From contig NZ_JAKJHX010000054.1 in assembly GCF_021648855.1 (NCBI RefSeq), positions 1-33,436 on the forward strand: DNA of 33,436 nucleotides, read 5' to 3'. The position numbers and the translations under genes are program-made. Positions 7,960-14,923 of the stretch are shown here, piece after piece. The notes under the pieces are model-generated. The model saw only the letters and a list, made by a program, of their open reading frames with translations, was not told where the DNA came from and did no database searches. The DNA is from Tychonema litorale BBK16 (lineage in GTDB: Bacteria > Cyanobacteriota > Cyanobacteriia > Cyanobacteriales > Microcoleaceae). The number at the start of each line of letters is the position of its first letter. The stretch's first letter is position 1.

Positions 7960-8737
7960 ATTTATCATCAACCTGACATCAGTTGGCTCAATAGTATTAA
8001 TCGCCACACTTAGCCCTTCCCAATTTGCGATTATGGGACAGCCGACTCCCAAAGTAGATGGCAAGCCAATCACTCAATCGGGAGGGCCGCGCTTTAGTCA
8101 GCCCATGGAAGATAATCTGTCACCGAATCTGGGATCTCCATCCCAACCGACGACACGGGGAGGATGCACCATCAACAAGGATCAGAACAATAAAGATCTC
8201 ATACCCTTATTACCACAAAGTAAAATCGGACAGACTATTTCTGAATATCCTATATTCTTTTTGTACTTGCCTGAAACAGAGGCAAAAGTAGCCGAGTTTG
8301 TCCTGCAAGATGACAAGGGGAAGCAGATTTATCAAACAACCCTAAAGCTCAAAAAATCATCAGGAGTTATCGGCGTTAGTATCCCTACCAATCAAAATAT
8401 ATCACCCTTACAAATAGAAAAAAATTACACTTGGTCTGTTTCATTGATCTGCGATCCTGATGATAGATCCAAAGATGTATTTGAAAAAGGTACTGTGCGT
8501 CGAGTTGAAGTGAGTGCAGATATTCGCCGTCAATTGCAGAAGGCAGATCCGCGCCTGAAAGCAGTTATTTATGCTCAGACTGGAATTTGGCAAGATGCTC
8601 TAAGCACTCTAGTTGCTGCTCGTCGTGCTAATCCTAATGATCCAGATTTAGCTGCTGATTGGAAAATCTTGCTGGATTCGGTGAATTTGAATGAAATTGT
8701 GCCTGAGCCGATCGCACCCATCGATCCAAAGCCATAG
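7934..8737 (+). CDS. DUF928 domain-containing secreted protein
   Basis: The 267-residue protein has a signal peptide (MKKITKFIINLTSVGSIVLI, cleavage near residue 35 after FAIMGQ) and a DUF928 domain (about 75-255): TTRGGCTINK, LIPLLPQSKIGQTISEYPIF, FVLQDDKGKQIYQTTLKL, NYTWSVSLICDPDDRSKD and RRQLQKADPRLKAVIYAQTGIWQDAL. DUF928 proteins are common in cyanobacteria, often next to CHAT or CHASE2 genes; their role is unknown. The second ATG (7943) fits the signal peptide best. There is no ribosome site in front, because the upstream DNA is the truncated hydrolase reading frame, so translation may depend on coupling to it. Confidence 0.85.
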   Translation: MKQMKKITKFIINLTSVGSIVLIATLSPSQFAIMGQPTPKVDGKPITQSGGPRFSQPMEDNLSPNLGSPSQPTTRGGCTINKDQNNKDLIPLLPQSKIGQTISEYPIFFLYLPETEAKVAEFVLQDDKGKQIYQTTLKLKKSSGVIGVSIPTNQNISPLQIEKNYTWSVSLICDPDDRSKDVFEKGTVRRVEVSADIRRQLQKADPRLKAVIYAQTGIWQDALSTLVAARRANPNDPDLAADWKILLDSVNLNEIVPEPIAPIDPKP

Positions 8738-8801
8738 TTTATCAGCAAATTTGGTTTAAAACCCGGTCATTTTACAAAATATAATCGGCTTTCGATTAAT
8801 T

Positions 8802-8880
8802 TGTAGGTTGGGTTGAACGAAGTGAAACCCAACATCAGCTTGAAAGTCGTGTTGGGTTTCATTCTTCAACCCAACCTACA
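8802..8880. repeat. Long inverted repeat (palindromic element)
   Basis: The left arm 8802-8834 (starting TGTAGGTTGGGTTGAACGAA) and right arm 8850-8880 (ending CTTCAACCCAACCTACA) are complementary over about 31 bases with only small bulges, around a 15-base loop. The motif GGTTGGGTT...AACCCAACC is a widespread cyanobacterial interspersed repeat. Its outer edge supplies the TAG stop (8876-8878) of the lipoate ligase gene. It lies between two convergent genes and may end both transcripts. Confidence 0.9.
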
Positions 8881-9616
8881 TACTGAGCGTAATTGATCTA
8901 ATTTCCAACCATTCCTCATCCGAAAGCGGCTGCACATTCAACTCAATTTCAAAACAGCGACAAGCCGCCGCACTCAAAGCCTCAACCACAGTTTCAATCA
9001 ACTCATTTCCATCGCCCGATAGAGGTAATTTCAGCGGAATTAATTGCTCTCCAAAAACTTGATAAAACAAATCAAAATCCGGCTGCAAACGCATAGAACC
9101 ATGCTGTAAAATAGCATCGCCTCGGCGTAATTGAGCACTACCAATTAACTTGTAACCATCAGTTGTCACCAAATCTGCACCCGTCGCAGTCCCAAAACAA
9201 TTCGGATTGTGAATGTAATTCCGTCCCGCTTCCCCATAGTGCAAATCCAAACCCATTTGCCGCCAACCTTCAATCAAAAACTGGCAGATATCCTGATAAG
9301 CTTGGACACGACTCCCCGCCAATCCCGACACCACCACCGCATAAGTTAAATCACCTTGATGTAGCACAGCCCTACCCCCACTTGGCCTGCGTACCAAATC
9401 CACAGACATTCCCCCGAAAGACAACTGCTGCCAAAATTCGGGCCATCGGCGCTGGTGATAGCCCAAAGAAATCGCCGCCGGTTCCCAAGTATAAAAGCGC
9501 AGAGTTGGCCCAATTTTGCCCGCCAGATGCTGTTCCAGGAGCCATTGGTCGATCGCCATCTGTACAGCCCCAGACGCTGACAGCAGCGGAATTAGACGCC
9601 AAACAGAATTAGTCAT
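8876..9616 (-). CDS. Lipoate/octanoate--protein ligase family protein (BPL/LplA catalytic domain)
   Basis: The 246-residue protein transfers lipoate or octanoate to the lipoyl domains of 2-oxoacid dehydrogenases or glycine cleavage H protein. Family motifs are RRPSGGRAVLHQGDLTYA (residues 76-93, acyl-AMP/acyl binding), NPNCFGTATGADL (137-149) and the catalytic Lys in GYKLIGSAQLRRGDAILQHGS (K156). C140 sits where LipM-type octanoyltransferases have their acyl-carrying Cys, so both an LplA and a LipM role are possible. The length is typical. The final codons and stop come from the edge of the palindromic repeat at 8802-8880, so the original C-terminus may have been slightly different. Confidence 0.9.
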   Translation of the reverse strand: MTNSVWRLIPLLSASGAVQMAIDQWLLEQHLAGKIGPTLRFYTWEPAAISLGYHQRRWPEFWQQLSFGGMSVDLVRRPSGGRAVLHQGDLTYAVVVSGLAGSRVQAYQDICQFLIEGWRQMGLDLHYGEAGRNYIHNPNCFGTATGADLVTTDGYKLIGSAQLRRGDAILQHGSMRLQPDFDLFYQVFGEQLIPLKLPLSGDGNELIETVVEALSAAACRCFEIELNVQPLSDEEWLEIRSITLSM

Positions 9617-9761
9617 CAGTCCCCAGTCCTGAGTTTACGCTCAATAATTGACAGAATGTTTTAAAATTGGTAATACTCATTGGAAGTTGTGAAAGTAAGT
9701 TTGTGTAAATTTCAACTATCCAATGCTGGTAGAAATAAATAGGAAAAATAATTCTTAAGCC

Positions 9762-10088
9762 ATGAGCAACAGTGTAATTGTCATTAGCGACGAAAAATTT
9801 GAAACAGAAGTCCTGCAAGCAGAGCAACCAGTGCTAGCCTATTTTTGGGCACCTTGGTGTGGGCCTTGCAAACTGGTATCGCCTTCGATAGACTGGATCG
9901 CAGCAAATTATAGCGATCGGCTGAAAGTAGTTAAAATGGAAATCGACCCCAATCCAGCTACTGTCAAACAGTATAGAGTAGAAGGAGTCCCTGCTTTCAG
10001 GCTGTTTAAAAATTCTGAATTAGTGCTGTCCCATGAGGGAGCTATTACTAAACAAAAATTGACAGTTTTGTTGGACGCTAATTTATAA
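9762..10088 (+). CDS. Thioredoxin family protein
   Basis: The 108-residue protein is a single thioredoxin fold with the active site WCGPC (C33, C36) and the cis-proline motif EGVPAF (P77). It differs from the main cyanobacterial thioredoxin m: the segment after the active site is KLVSPSIDWIAANYSDRL, and FWAPWCGPCKLV is preceded by LAY rather than VDF. It should act as a cytoplasmic disulfide reductase. It lies 127 bases upstream of the aminotransferase gene with a palindromic repeat between them, so the two may be expressed together. Confidence 0.93.
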   Translation: MSNSVIVISDEKFETEVLQAEQPVLAYFWAPWCGPCKLVSPSIDWIAANYSDRLKVVKMEIDPNPATVKQYRVEGVPAFRLFKNSELVLSHEGAITKQKLTVLLDANL

Positions 10089-10121
10089 AGTTTGGAATTT
10101 TTAGGGATTTGTCATTGGGTG

Positions 10122-10178
10122 GGGGCAGGTTTATGAGATTGTCGGTTTTCGGCAATCATTGTTTGTAAAACCTGCCCC
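10122..10178. repeat. Inverted repeat between thioredoxin and aminotransferase genes
   Basis: Arms GGGGCAGGTTT (10122-10132) and AAACCTGCCCC (10168-10178) pair perfectly over 11 bases; a second weak pairing (GATTGTCGG with the GGCAATC stretch) lies inside. The outer GGGGGCAGG...CCTGCCCCTAC is a common cyanobacterial palindromic repeat. It could weaken read-through into the aminotransferase gene. Confidence 0.85.
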
Positions 10179-10215
10179 TACGGAAATTAAAATTATTAAT
10201 TAATAATACAAGATC

Positions 10216-11439
10216 ATGGAATTTGCTCAACGTTTACAACCATTGCGATCGAATGTATTTGCTGATATGGATCGGGCGAAATCTCTGGCTAAAGCGGCGG
10301 GAAAAGAAGTCATTGATTTGTCTCTTGGTTCTTCAGATTTGCCGACGGCTGCTCACATTACAGATGCGATCGCACTTTCTTTATCTGACTCCAGCACCCA
10401 CGGCTATTTGCTGTTTAACGGGACGAAATCTTTTCGGGAAGCAGCAGCTATTTGGTATGAACAAAAATTCGGGATTTCAGTCAATCCAGAAACAGAAGTT
10501 CTGCCCTTAATTGGTTCCCAAGAAGCTACGGCGCATTTGCCTTTGGCTGTACTCAACCCCGGTGATTTTGCTTTGTTGCTCGATCCTGGTTATCCTTCCC
10601 ACGCGGGCGGTGTCTATTTGGCTGGGGGGCAGATTTATCCGATGCCGTTGTTAGCTGAAAATCAGTTTTTGCCTGTATTTGAGGATATTCCAAAGGCTGT
10701 GTTAGCTCAGTCGAAGATGATGGTTTTGAGTTATCCTCATAATCCCACAACTGCGATCGCACCTTTGGCCTTTTTTGACAAAGCGGTGTCTTTTTGTCGG
10801 GAACATCGGCTGATTTTGGTGCACGATTTCCCCTATGTGGATCTGGTTTTCGACGATCGCGTAGGGGCGGTGGATGGTGCGTGCCCGCCCTCTGGGAGCG
10901 AGGAAAACCGCAAAGTGATGGCACCGTCTATTTTTGAGGCCGATCGCGATAAAAGCATATCGATCGAGTTTTTCACCCTGTCCAAGTCGTACAATATGGG
11001 TGGTTTTCGAGTCGGATATGCGATCGGCAATCCCGAAATTATCCAAGCACTGCGCCAGGTAAAGGCCGCCGTAGACTTCAATCAATATCAAGGAATCTTA
11101 AATGGTGCGATCGCAGCTTTAACAGGGCCTCAAGACACGGTTAAAACCAGTGTAGAAACCTTCCGAAAACGCCGAGATACCTTCGTCCGCGCCCTGCAAG
11201 AAATCGGCTGGCAAGTGCCAATTCCCCCTGCTACAATGTACGTTTGGGCGAAACTCCCAGAACCTTGGGCAATAGATTCTGTAAAATTTTGCACTCAGCT
11301 AGTAGAAAGTACGGGAATTGCAGCTTCCCCCGGTGCCGGTTTCGGAAAATCGGGAGAAGGTTATGTGAGATTTGCCTTAGTTGAATCGCCGGAAATTTTG
11401 GCAGAAGCGGTTAGGAGAATCGCTGAATTTCAAACTTAA
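10216..11439 (+). CDS. Class I/II PLP-dependent aminotransferase (LL-diaminopimelate aminotransferase-like)
   Basis: The 407-residue cytoplasmic enzyme has fold type I motifs: IDLSLGSSDLP near the N-terminus, GSQEATAHLPLA, the Asn of SYPHNPTT, DFPYVDLVF, and the PLP lysine K257 in TLSKSYNMGGFRVGYA; the substrate-carboxylate Arg is in GYVRFALVE. It is closest in pattern to cyanobacterial LL-DAP aminotransferase/succinyl-DAP transaminase-like proteins; the true substrate cannot be read from sequence. Residues about 216-236 (VGAVDGACPPSGSEENRKVM) interrupt the region between DFPYVDLVF and APSIFEAD and are encoded by a palindromic repeat (see the separate entry). They fall in a surface loop and the frame stays open, so the enzyme is probably active. 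Confidence 0.88.
   Translation: MEFAQRLQPLRSNVFADMDRAKSLAKAAGKEVIDLSLGSSDLPTAAHITDAIALSLSDSSTHGYLLFNGTKSFREAAAIWYEQKFGISVNPETEVLPLIGSQEATAHLPLAVLNPGDFALLLDPGYPSHAGGVYLAGGQIYPMPLLAENQFLPVFEDIPKAVLAQSKMMVLSYPHNPTTAIAPLAFFDKAVSFCREHRLILVHDFPYVDLVFDDRVGAVDGACPPSGSEENRKVMAPSIFEADRDKSISIEFFTLSKSYNMGGFRVGYAIGNPEIIQALRQVKAAVDFNQYQGILNGAIAALTGPQDTVKTSVETFRKRRDTFVRALQEIGWQVPIPPATMYVWAKLPEPWAIDSVKFCTQLVESTGIAASPGAGFGKSGEGYVRFALVESPEILAEAVRRIAEFQT
10861..10920 (+). repeat. Palindromic repeat inserted in frame inside the aminotransferase gene
   Basis: GTAGGGGCGG (10861-10870) faces CCGCCC (10885-10890) around a GTGGATGGTGC-type loop, like the GTAGGGGCGx repeats found between cyanobacterial genes. It encodes V-G-A-V-D-G-A-C-P-P-S-G, low-complexity residues not expected at this point of the aminotransferase fold. 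Its exact borders are inferred. Confidence 0.55.
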
Positions 11440-11450
11440 TATCACAATAT

Positions 11451-11550
11451 ATAGCAATCCTAAATCATTTGTGAATTTCTTACTCCCTCCCCTTGGTAAG
11501 GGGAGGGTTGGGGTGGGGTAAAAATTTTACGACTCATTTAGGATTGCCAT
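11451..11550. repeat. Nested palindromic element (MITE-like)
   Basis: The outer arms ATAGCAATCCTAAATCAT (11451-11468) and CTCATTTAGGATTGCCAT (11533-11550) are inverted copies with three mismatches. Inside, CCCTCCCCTT (11485-11494) and AAGGGGAGGG (11498-11507) form a perfect 10-base stem with a GGT loop, followed by GTTGGGGTGGGGTAAAA. The element fills the gap between two convergent genes and reaches to within two bases of the ABC transporter stop codon. The layout of terminal inverted repeats with no gene suggests a small non-autonomous mobile element or a bidirectional terminator. Confidence 0.8.
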
Positions 11551-11551
11551 A

Positions 11552-13405
11552 TTAACTTTCGAGCATTTGCAATTTGTACAAACTAGCATACAAACCTTCT
11601 TGCTGTAACAATTCATCGTGACTACCAGACTCTATTAATTGCCCACGCTTGAGCACTAAAATGCGATCGACATTTCGGATAGTCGAGAGTCTGTGGGCAA
11701 TAATTATCGCTGTTCTTTCTTCCATTAAACGTTCTAGTGCTTGTTGAATTAAAGCTTCTGTCCCCACATCCAAACTAGCAGTTGCTTCATCTAGAACTAA
11801 AATACTCGGATTACGAATAGCCGCACGAGCAAATGCTAGTAACTGCTTTTGTCCGCCCGAAAGATTCGTCCCCCGTTCTCGCAATTGTGTATCATAACCT
11901 TGAGGCAATTCTTCAATTAAACTGGCAACATTTGTCTTTTCTGCTGCTGCTTTAATTTCCTCGATCGAGTAATTTTCACCCAGACTAATATTGCTCTTGA
12001 CATCACCAGCAAATAAAAACCCATCTTGGATAATTACGCCAATGTGTCGCCGCAATTCTGCTTGAGGTAAATCCCGAATATCGACATGATTAATTAGAAT
12101 ACGTCCTTGAGTGGGCTCATAAAGGCGACACAGGAGACGAATAATCGAACTTTTGCCAGCACCGGTGGGGCCAACTAATGCTACTTTTTCGCCAGATTTG
12201 ATTGTGAAATTGAGGTTTTGCAGAACATATTCGTCTTCTTTATAAGCAAACCATACATTATCAAATTCAATTTCTCCTGATTCCAAATCCTGGGATTTGG
12301 TATCTTCTTTCCCGCCTTGGGGTGAGTAGGGGGAAGTTAATTTCTGATCGCTAATACGATCTTTAATTTCAATCGGTTCATTGAGAATATCACTAATCCG
12401 TTCAACGGCGGTAAATCCTGCTTGAATAGCGGTAAATTTCTCGGCAAATTGGCGCAGCGGATCGAAGAGACGTTGAGCAAACAGAATGAATGCAGAGAGA
12501 GTACCAAAGTTAATTGTACCTGCTAAAAGCTTTTGACCGCCCATCCACAAAACTGCTGCGATCGCAACTAGAGCAATCCATTCTAATGTAGCAGATACGG
12601 CGGAGTCATAAAAGATAGTTTCATCAATTGCTTTAATATAGCGGTGATTGGTAACGCGAAACAATTCAGAATTGAATCTTTCCCGGCGAAATAGCTGCAC
12701 TACCCCAATACCAGTCAGGTTTTCTTGGAGTTGTGCATTGAGATCCGAGAGTTCTTCTCTAGTATTGTAATTTGCTAGTCGATATTTGTACTGAAAATAA
12801 ACGATTAGTGCGCTAATTGGTATCATCATCAACACCAACATTAAAGCGAGTTGCCACTGCATGGTAAACATGAATATGGCAATTACTAAAATTGAAAATA
12901 AATCGCCAACAATCCCGATCGCACCAGAAGAGAAAACTTCGCCCAAAGCCTCGACATCGCTGGTGAGGCGAGTCATCAGTTTGCCTACGGGAGTGCGATC
13001 GAAAAATCTGACGGCGAGGGAAGTGACGTGGGCGAACAAATCATCTCTAATATCAGTAGTGATGATTTGTCCTACTTTCGTGACTAAATAACCTTGAACT
13101 GATTGCAATCCTAACCGAAATGTAATAGTTAGCATTAGCATAACTGCCAGAATATTTAATCCAGCAGAAAAAGGCATTCCCCGCAAAAATTCGTAGGTAG
13201 GTTCAGCTCGAATTAGGGAAATTGCCTGTCCGATCAAGATAGGTTGAACTGCACCTGATATTGCTAGTGGTACTAATAGGATGATCGAAATAATCAGCAA
13301 ACGTTTGCTGCGGGTTGCATAGGAGGCCAACCTCATGAATAACCGCCAGTCTGTTTCGCGGCGGGGTTGGTTTTTGGTGTCTGTTACTGATGAGGAAACG
13401 GTCAT
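11552..13405 (-). CDS. ABC exporter (MsbA/MdlB-type half transporter, TMD-NBD fusion)
   Basis: The 617-residue inner-membrane ATP-driven exporter works as a dimer. Six membrane helices span about residues 30-320. The ATPase domain has Walker A GPTGAGKSS (412-420), Q-loop (IIQDGFLF), signature LSGGQ (515-519), Walker B ILVLDEATAS and H-loop AHRLST. Likely substrates are lipids, drugs or peptides; nothing here decides. Between the two domains (about residues 350-372) is an extra P/G/K-rich linker (LTSPYSPQGGKEDTKSQD) whose DNA (about 12290-12350) is C-rich and looks like a spacer repeat. A TTTTAGA heptamer array begins three bases upstream of the start codon, leaving little room for a standard ribosome site. 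Confidence 0.95.
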   Translation of the reverse strand: MTVSSSVTDTKNQPRRETDWRLFMRLASYATRSKRLLIISIILLVPLAISGAVQPILIGQAISLIRAEPTYEFLRGMPFSAGLNILAVMLMLTITFRLGLQSVQGYLVTKVGQIITTDIRDDLFAHVTSLAVRFFDRTPVGKLMTRLTSDVEALGEVFSSGAIGIVGDLFSILVIAIFMFTMQWQLALMLVLMMIPISALIVYFQYKYRLANYNTREELSDLNAQLQENLTGIGVVQLFRRERFNSELFRVTNHRYIKAIDETIFYDSAVSATLEWIALVAIAAVLWMGGQKLLAGTINFGTLSAFILFAQRLFDPLRQFAEKFTAIQAGFTAVERISDILNEPIEIKDRISDQKLTSPYSPQGGKEDTKSQDLESGEIEFDNVWFAYKEDEYVLQNLNFTIKSGEKVALVGPTGAGKSSIIRLLCRLYEPTQGRILINHVDIRDLPQAELRRHIGVIIQDGFLFAGDVKSNISLGENYSIEEIKAAAEKTNVASLIEELPQGYDTQLRERGTNLSGGQKQLLAFARAAIRNPSILVLDEATASLDVGTEALIQQALERLMEERTAIIIAHRLSTIRNVDRILVLKRGQLIESGSHDELLQQEGLYASLYKLQMLES

Positions 13406-13407
13406 TT

Positions 13408-13451
13408 GATTTTAGATTTTAGATTTTAGATTTTAGATTTTAGATTTTAGG
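13408..13451. repeat. Heptanucleotide tandem repeat (GATTTTA) x6
   Basis: About six perfect units of GATTTTA lie end to end immediately upstream of the ABC exporter start codon (13403-13405). On the coding strand the unit reads TAAAATC. It forms the 5' leader of that gene, so copy number would change spacing to its promoter. Confidence 0.92.
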
Positions 13452-13679
13452 TTGCAGAAGTTATTCTGCTGCTCAATGTTATAATTGTAGCAAATATAGT
13501 CAATGCCTCGCGGCGGGTAATGGAAAAAGTGGGGATGAAATACCAGTATAATTTTGACTATCCTGGTCGCGGTCGAGTGTATTATTCTGTATTGCGATCG
13601 ACCAGTCAAAATTAAGCCGATCGCCTTTACACCCGCTTGTCAGATCCTCGATCGAGCGATCGGACTTTTTCCCTTCCTT
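13452..13679. other. Spacer, no gene seen
   Basis: AT-rich DNA between the ABC exporter leader and the Rpn-like gene. A loose inverted repeat (TAATTTTGACTATCC near 13552 against GACCAGTCAAAATTA near 13600) and several CGATCG sites are present. No open frame has a convincing start or family match. Confidence 0.4.
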
Positions 13680-14621
13680 TTATTCCTCTCGCAATTTTTG
13701 GATATCTTCAACGCTCAAACCAGTCGTTTGACTAATTTTTCGATCGTCAAGTACACTCAGAAGCTGCCTAGCAATTTCCAAAGTTTTTTCTCTCATTCCT
13801 AGCGCGAGTCCTTCTTCTCTACCTTCTTCTCTACCTTCTTCTCTACCTTCTTCTCTGCCTTCTTCTCTACCTTCTTCTCTGCCTTCTTCTCGCCCTTGTT
13901 CTCTGCCTTCTTCAATTCCCTTTCGCAAGATTCCCTGCTGATCCAGAATATACCTTTCGCGTGCTTCTAAATCCGCTAATTCTTCTGGATTCAAGTTGGT
14001 TTCATTAGCAATAGCAAAGGCTTGCTGTATTTCGGAGACTGTTTCCATTGTTTGCGGTACTACTTCCAAACAGGGAGCATTTTTCATAAAATAAACCCAC
14101 TTGTCAGTCAAGGTTTCTAACTGCTCCAATTGTTTGTTAAATTTTGGCAATTCGATAAAGATCATTTCTATCTCTGGATCGATATAATCAAACAAACGCT
14201 TTTTCTCCTTGAACACAAAATGAGAAATTACTTCTCGGTCATTATCAAACATTTCAAAATCAGTAATTGTCAAAGCAATTACAGGTTTTAACTTAAAGTA
14301 ACCTTCACCACGAATCAGTTGAGTTGAGTAAGTTTTCGCAGTATTGTAAACCACCCGTTTCGCAAAAGATTCTACATTTAAAACTTGCATCTCGATAATT
14401 ACAGTTGCGCCTCCTGTAAGTCTGGCTTTGACATCCAGGTAAGAATCTTTGAGATACTGTACTCTTGATGCTAAATACGGGTCGATAATTTCTAGGTCGG
14501 CGATGGTGGGGTTGCCATCATAAATCATAGCATTGAGAAAGCTGATTAAGATTGGTTTGCTTTCATTTGAGCTGAAGATTTTTTTGAAGGCAAAATCGGT
14601 TTTGGGGTTGATGAATCTCAT
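13680..14621 (-). CDS. Rpn-family PD-(D/E)XK nuclease/putative transposase with GREE repeat
   Basis: The 313-residue protein starts MRFINPKTDFAFKKIFSS, the hallmark of the Rpn (recombination-promoting nuclease, PDDEXK_2, formerly transposase_31) family. Nuclease residues are visible in DSYLDVKARLTGGATVIIEMQ (Asp, Glu-x-Gln) at about 60-80, followed by KRVVYNTAKTYSTQLIRGEGY. Rpn proteins cut DNA and promote RecA-independent recombination in E. coli; in cyanobacteria they are abundant and their role is unproven. Near the C-terminus (about residues 235-270) the tetrapeptide GREE is repeated about eight times, encoded by a 12-base tandem repeat, followed by a helical tail (KTLEIARQLLSVLDDRKISQTTGLS). 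The repeat is charged, helical and likely variable in length. Confidence 0.9.
   Translation of the reverse strand: MRFINPKTDFAFKKIFSSNESKPILISFLNAMIYDGNPTIADLEIIDPYLASRVQYLKDSYLDVKARLTGGATVIIEMQVLNVESFAKRVVYNTAKTYSTQLIRGEGYFKLKPVIALTITDFEMFDNDREVISHFVFKEKKRLFDYIDPEIEMIFIELPKFNKQLEQLETLTDKWVYFMKNAPCLEVVPQTMETVSEIQQAFAIANETNLNPEELADLEARERYILDQQGILRKGIEEGREQGREEGREEGREEGREEGREEGREEGREEGLALGMREKTLEIARQLLSVLDDRKISQTTGLSVEDIQKLREE
13807..13918. repeat. 12-base tandem repeat coding (GREE)n
   Basis: Imperfect copies of CTTCTTCTCTAC / CTTCTTCTCTGC on the plus strand encode GREE on the minus strand. Copies differ only at one position of the Arg/Glu codons, indicating recent expansion. Gain or loss of a unit keeps the frame of the Rpn-like gene. 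Confidence 0.92.
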
Positions 14622-14671
14622 GGTTAATCTATATTAAAGTGATTTACCTATTATTTTAAACCAGTTAGCGC

Positions 14672-14923
14672 TTGCTATATCTTCTTTTTGGTACTACTTT
14701 GGGCGATCGACCTTTAAAGCGCTCTGACTTTGCAGTAAATTTAAATAGTTGTTTGGAGAAAATTAATGAGGCGATCGCAGCAGGTACGCCACTGGTTCCC
14801 ATGATCGAAGAAAAGCGAGAACTACGAAAATTGAGTTTTGCAAAATCAAGATTTTTACGACGACAAATATGCTATCTTTTGTATCGGCTGACAATTACGA
14901 AGTTCTTTGCAATTGCTTGTTAA
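14672..14923 (+). CDS. Small open frame, doubtful gene or remnant
   Basis: The 83-codon frame starts at ATG 14672 without a clear ribosome site. The middle part (LNSCLEKINEAIAAGTPLVPMIEEKRELRKLS) looks like real protein: amphipathic with normal codon use and a HIP1 site. The end (YLLYRLTITKFFAIAC) reads antisense into the last codons of the TPR gene. I do not recognise it. It could be a fragment of a lost gene. Confidence 0.25.
   Translation: MLYLLFGTTLGDRPLKRSDFAVNLNSCLEKINEAIAAGTPLVPMIEEKRELRKLSFAKSRFLRRQICYLLYRLTITKFFAIAC

Noticed and set aside
9163..9612. 149-codon frame antisense to the lipoate ligase gene
   Set aside because: Low-complexity Pro/Asn-rich translation with no start signal; the ligase on the other strand has clear catalytic motifs.
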